Assembly (NCBI RefSeq): GCF_900094595.1
Contig: NZ_FMAD01000015.1
Location: 83,133-147,132, forward strand
Direction: 5' to 3'
DNA length: 64,000 nt
Source: Cupriavidus alkaliphilus
GTDB taxonomy: Bacteria > Pseudomonadota > Gammaproteobacteria > Burkholderiales > Burkholderiaceae
Positions 59,874-64,000 of the stretch are shown here, piece by piece; the first letter of the stretch is position 1; the number at the start of each line of letters is the position of its first letter. The notes beneath the pieces are model-generated. The model ran no database searches, had not been told where the DNA came from, and saw only the letters and a program-made list of their open reading frames with translations. Position numbers and translations under genes: made by a program.

Positions 59874-61549
59874 ATGGTGATTTTTCCATCCCGCAGCGCC
59901 AGCCGCGAGCGCGCCGCCATGACCAGCACCGAGCCGTTGCGGCTGGTGCGCCGGGACATGCTCGACCGCATCGAGGCCGATTCGTTCGACATCCTGGTGG
60001 TCGGCGGCGGCGTGACGGGCGCCTACGCCGCGCTGGATGCCAGCCTGCGCGGCTATCGCGTGGCGCTGGTCGAAAAAAGCGACTTCGCCGCGGGGACCTC
60101 GTCCAAGTCATCAAAGATGGTGCACGGCGGCCTGCGCTATATCGAGCAGGGCAATCTCGGCCTGGTTCGCCATTCACTGCTGGAGCGCCAGCGCCTGCGC
60201 CGCAACGCGCGCCACCTGGTACAGCGGCTGCCGTTCCTGTTCCCGGTGATGGAGCGCAGCGGCGTGTTCGACAAGCGCCTGGCCAAGGCCTTCGAGAGCC
60301 TGCTCTGGACCTACGACCTCGCCGGGGGCTGGCGCGAGGGAATCCTCCACCAGAAGCTGACCAAGGCCGAGGTGCTGTCCCACTGCCCGACCTTCAATGA
60401 GGAACATCTGACCGGCGGCTACCTGTACTTCGACGCGCGCGTCGACGATGCCCGCCTGACACTGAACATCGCGCGCACGGCAGCGTTCCATGGCGCGGCC
60501 GTGGTCAATCACGCGACTGTCGCCGAGATCACGCGCGACGGACACGGCAAGGTGGATGGCGCCATTGTCCACGCCGGCGAGCGCGAGATCCGCGTGCGGG
60601 CAGGCGTGGTCATCATGGCAACCGGCGTCTGGCTGCGCGACTGGACCGGCCGCCGCAAGGGCGAAGCCCGGACCCTGCACATTCGCCCCGCCAAGGGCGT
60701 CCACATTGCCATCCCGTGGCTGAAGATCCGCAATGACTGCACGGTGACGATCCCGGTGCCCGGGCGCAGCCGCCGGGCAACCATCACGCGGTGGGGCAAT
60801 GTGTCCTACCTTGGCACCACCGACGAAGACTATGAGGGCGACCTCGACAATGTCATGTGCACCCGGCAGGAGCTCGACTTCCTGCTTGAGGGCGCGCGCT
60901 CCGCACTAAAGACTGACCTGACGCCGGAGGACGTGGTGGGCAGCATCGCGGGTTGCCGTCCGCTGGTGGCGCCGCCCGGCGGCAAGACCCTGGAAATCAA
61001 GCGCAATCACGAGATTCATACCGCGGACGACGGCCTTGTGACCATCGTCGGCGGCAAGCTCACGACCTCGCGGCATATGGCAGAGCAAACCATCGATGCG
61101 GCGCAGAAAGTCATCGGCAAGCGCAGCAAGTGCCTGACCAGGTCGGCCTATCTGCTGGGCGCGGCTGGCTATGACGCACAGGCCATCGTCGCATCCGGCG
61201 GCATGTCCGCGCACCTGGGCGAGCGCTATGGCACGGAGGCGCGCTTCGTCAGCGACATCCTGCAGGCAGATGCCACCCTGGCCAGGCCGATCGTGGAAGG
61301 CCTGCCGTATACCGAAGCCGAAATCGTCTACGCCGTGCGTCATGAACTGGCTGGCACCGTCGACGACGTCTTGTCACGACGCATCCGCGCCCGCCTGATG
61401 GCGCGCGATGCCTCCGCCCGCGCCGCAGCGCGGGTGGGCCAGATCCTCCAGGCCGAACTCGGATTGTCCGAAGCGGCCGTAGCGCGGCAGGTCAGCGAAT
61501 ACCTGGCCGCCGTCGCCCTCGAAAAATCCGTCCTCATGGGAGACTCAGC

Positions 61550-61553
<4 letters not shown>
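59874..61553 (+). CDS. GlpD-like FAD-dependent glycerol-3-phosphate dehydrogenase
   Basis: 559 residues. FAD-binding FDILVVGGGVTGAYAALDASLRG near 36-58 and KSDFAAGTSSKSSKMVHGGLRYIEQGN near 65-92, plus GPCRP-like SIAGCRPLVAPP near 360 and LVTIVGGKLTTSRHMAEQT. All GlpD elements are present. It oxidises sn-glycerol 3-phosphate or a homologue and passes electrons to quinone. Two starts (59874, 59919) are possible. The stop overlaps the next gene by 4 bases. Confidence 0.92.
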
Positions 61554-63100
<1,547 letters not shown>

Positions 63101-63105
63101 CCAGC

Positions 63106-63690
63106 ATGGACAGGTCCCTCGGTGCGCGCCTGACGCGACACCCCGTCATCGGCACACTCTACGGTGTTGACCAGATCGGCTCCATCGTTGAAAGCGTGGC
63201 CGAAGTCTGCATTGTCGCCAACGTGGAACTGCGCAAGCTGCAGCCAGTCATCGCCGCGCTGGCCAGCGCCGGCAAGTACCTCATCGTCAATATCGACAGC
63301 TGCGAAGGCTTGTCGCAGGACAAGGGCGGGGTGGAGTACCTGGCCGACATCGGGGTGACCAGTCTGGTTTCCACGCGGGTGGCAACGATCCAGCGCGCCA
63401 ATCGCGCCGGCATGGTGACGATGCAGAAGGTCTTCGTCACCGACCGTTCCACCTGGCCGCGCAGCGTCAAGGCGCTCGAGCAGAGCGACCCGAACCTGGT
63501 GCAGCTGATGCCGGCACCGATGCTGTCGCACCTGCCGGAAGCGGACCGCAAGGCGCTGCCGCCGATCGTGACCTCGGGCTTTGTCTGCAACCGCGACGAT
63601 ATCCGCGACGCGCTGACGCATGGCGCCGTCGCGGTGTCGACCAGCGACCGCAAGCTGTGGAGCCTGGATGCGAAGGCGCTCCAGCCGTGA
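63106..63690 (+). CDS. GlpP-family RNA-binding antiterminator-type regulator
   Basis: 194 residues. Clear GlpP fold: YLIVNIDSCEGLSQDKGGVEYLADIGVTSLVSTRVATIQRANRAGMVTMQKVFVTDRS and PPIVTSGFVCNRDDIRDALTHGAVAVSTSDRKLW. In Bacillus GlpP binds glycerol-3-phosphate and then the leader RNA of glpD and glpF. It is the last gene of the operon, 5 bases after the oxidase, and the operon leader has matching hairpins. A GlpP gene in a betaproteobacterium is unusual and suggests RNA-level control here. Confidence 0.9.
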   Translation: MDRSLGARLTRHPVIGTLYGVDQIGSIVESVAEVCIVANVELRKLQPVIAALASAGKYLIVNIDSCEGLSQDKGGVEYLADIGVTSLVSTRVATIQRANRAGMVTMQKVFVTDRSTWPRSVKALEQSDPNLVQLMPAPMLSHLPEADRKALPPIVTSGFVCNRDDIRDALTHGAVAVSTSDRKLWSLDAKALQP

Positions 63691-63866
63691 AACCGCCGCC
63701 GGACACCGTCCGGCGGGATTCGCTGACCGCTGATCGGCCAAAGCTGGCCCGCCACCACTGGAAGATCGTATAGTCATGTCCTCGGACCGGGCTTGCCGGC
63801 TCGCGCGGCGTTAGCCGCCGCGCCACCCCGCAAGCCGCCCCATATTCCTGATCCCGGAGGACCCCC

Positions 63867-64000
63867 ATGAAAACCAAAGCCGCCATCGCCTGGAAAGCCG
63901 GCGCCCCGCTGACGATCGAAGACGTCGACCTCGACGGCCCGCGCGCCGGCGAAGTGCTGGTGGAAGTGAAGGCCACCGGCATCTGCCACACCGACTACTA
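63867..64000 (+). CDS. Class III alcohol dehydrogenase / S-(hydroxymethyl)glutathione dehydrogenase (N-terminal part)
   Basis: 45 residues at the window end: MKTKAAIAWKAGAPLTIEDVDLDG, then VKATGICHTDYY with the catalytic-zinc cysteine (C in GICHTD). This is the zinc MDR AdhC/FrmA pattern; the enzyme oxidises the glutathione adduct of formaldehyde. GGAGG lies eight bases upstream. The gene continues past the window. Confidence 0.85.
   Translation, partial: MKTKAAIAWKAGAPLTIEDVDLDGPRAGEVLVEVKATGICHTDY

Overview
The window is about 64 kb of GC-rich DNA (roughly two-thirds G+C) packed with short-spaced genes. Gene content points to a betaproteobacterium of the Burkholderiaceae, most likely a Cupriavidus-type chromosome: PagL-type lipid A deacylase, OpgG/OpgH, an HU protein with a Lys/Ala-rich tail, DUF2968, Adhesin_E-like and CreA proteins, and a GlpD/FGGY/GlpP operon. 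The genus is inferred from gene families only. No rRNA, tRNA, CRISPR array, insertion sequence or origin was recognised.

Left part (1-8.6 kb). The window opens inside an XPD/DinG-like helicase carrying an N-terminal PD-(D/E)XK nuclease, with a perfect LexA box upstream. After an acyl-CoA synthetase comes a small accessory patch: an Xre-RES toxin-antitoxin pair, a KfrA-like DNA-binding coiled-coil protein and a divergent tyrosine recombinase with an AT-rich, palindrome-rich intergenic region. Small conserved genes and a strong sRNA candidate (7808-7926) follow, then a TetR regulator.

8.7-27 kb. Signalling and envelope genes: cardiolipin synthase, an atypical response regulator, an EAL-GGDEF protein, a chemoreceptor, a degenerate HAD protein, a tautomerase-like isomerase, a second sRNA candidate (16425-16516, minus), a tailed HU protein, and a PepSY/response regulator/histidine kinase operon. 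Then a Crp/Fnr regulator with arylamine N-acetyltransferase, an SDR with an acyl-CoA ligase, an acid phosphatase lipoprotein, CreA, a hotdog thioesterase and HupB.

27-44.9 kb. An Amt ammonium transporter behind a sigma-54-type promoter, MscS, a Bcr/CflA exporter, the opgGH operon for periplasmic glucans, a secreted protein made of eight 12-residue repeats, ribB under an FMN riboswitch, PagL, an XRE regulator, a CorC/HlyC-type protein, a degenerate GGDEF-EAL protein and an entericidin-size lipoprotein.

45-52.5 kb. Two divergent arms around an RpiR regulator encode KDPG aldolase, KDG kinase, a fold-III PLP deaminase, a D-aminoacylase-type amidohydrolase, RidA and a GntP transporter. Together they read as a complete route for an N-acylated amino sugar acid such as N-acetyl-D-glucosaminate, ending in pyruvate and glyceraldehyde-3-phosphate.

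52.7-64 kb. VapBC, a Tat-exported aldo/keto reductase, a TlcA-like multi-pass carrier and a DUF2968 protein precede the most unusual locus: a tight operon of MFS transporter, FGGY kinase, GlpD-like dehydrogenase, alkyl-DHAP-synthase-like flavoprotein and a GlpP-family RNA-binding regulator. It is preceded by a sigma-70 promoter and a leader with two perfect hairpins, one of which covers the ribosome binding site. The window ends in the start of a class III alcohol dehydrogenase.
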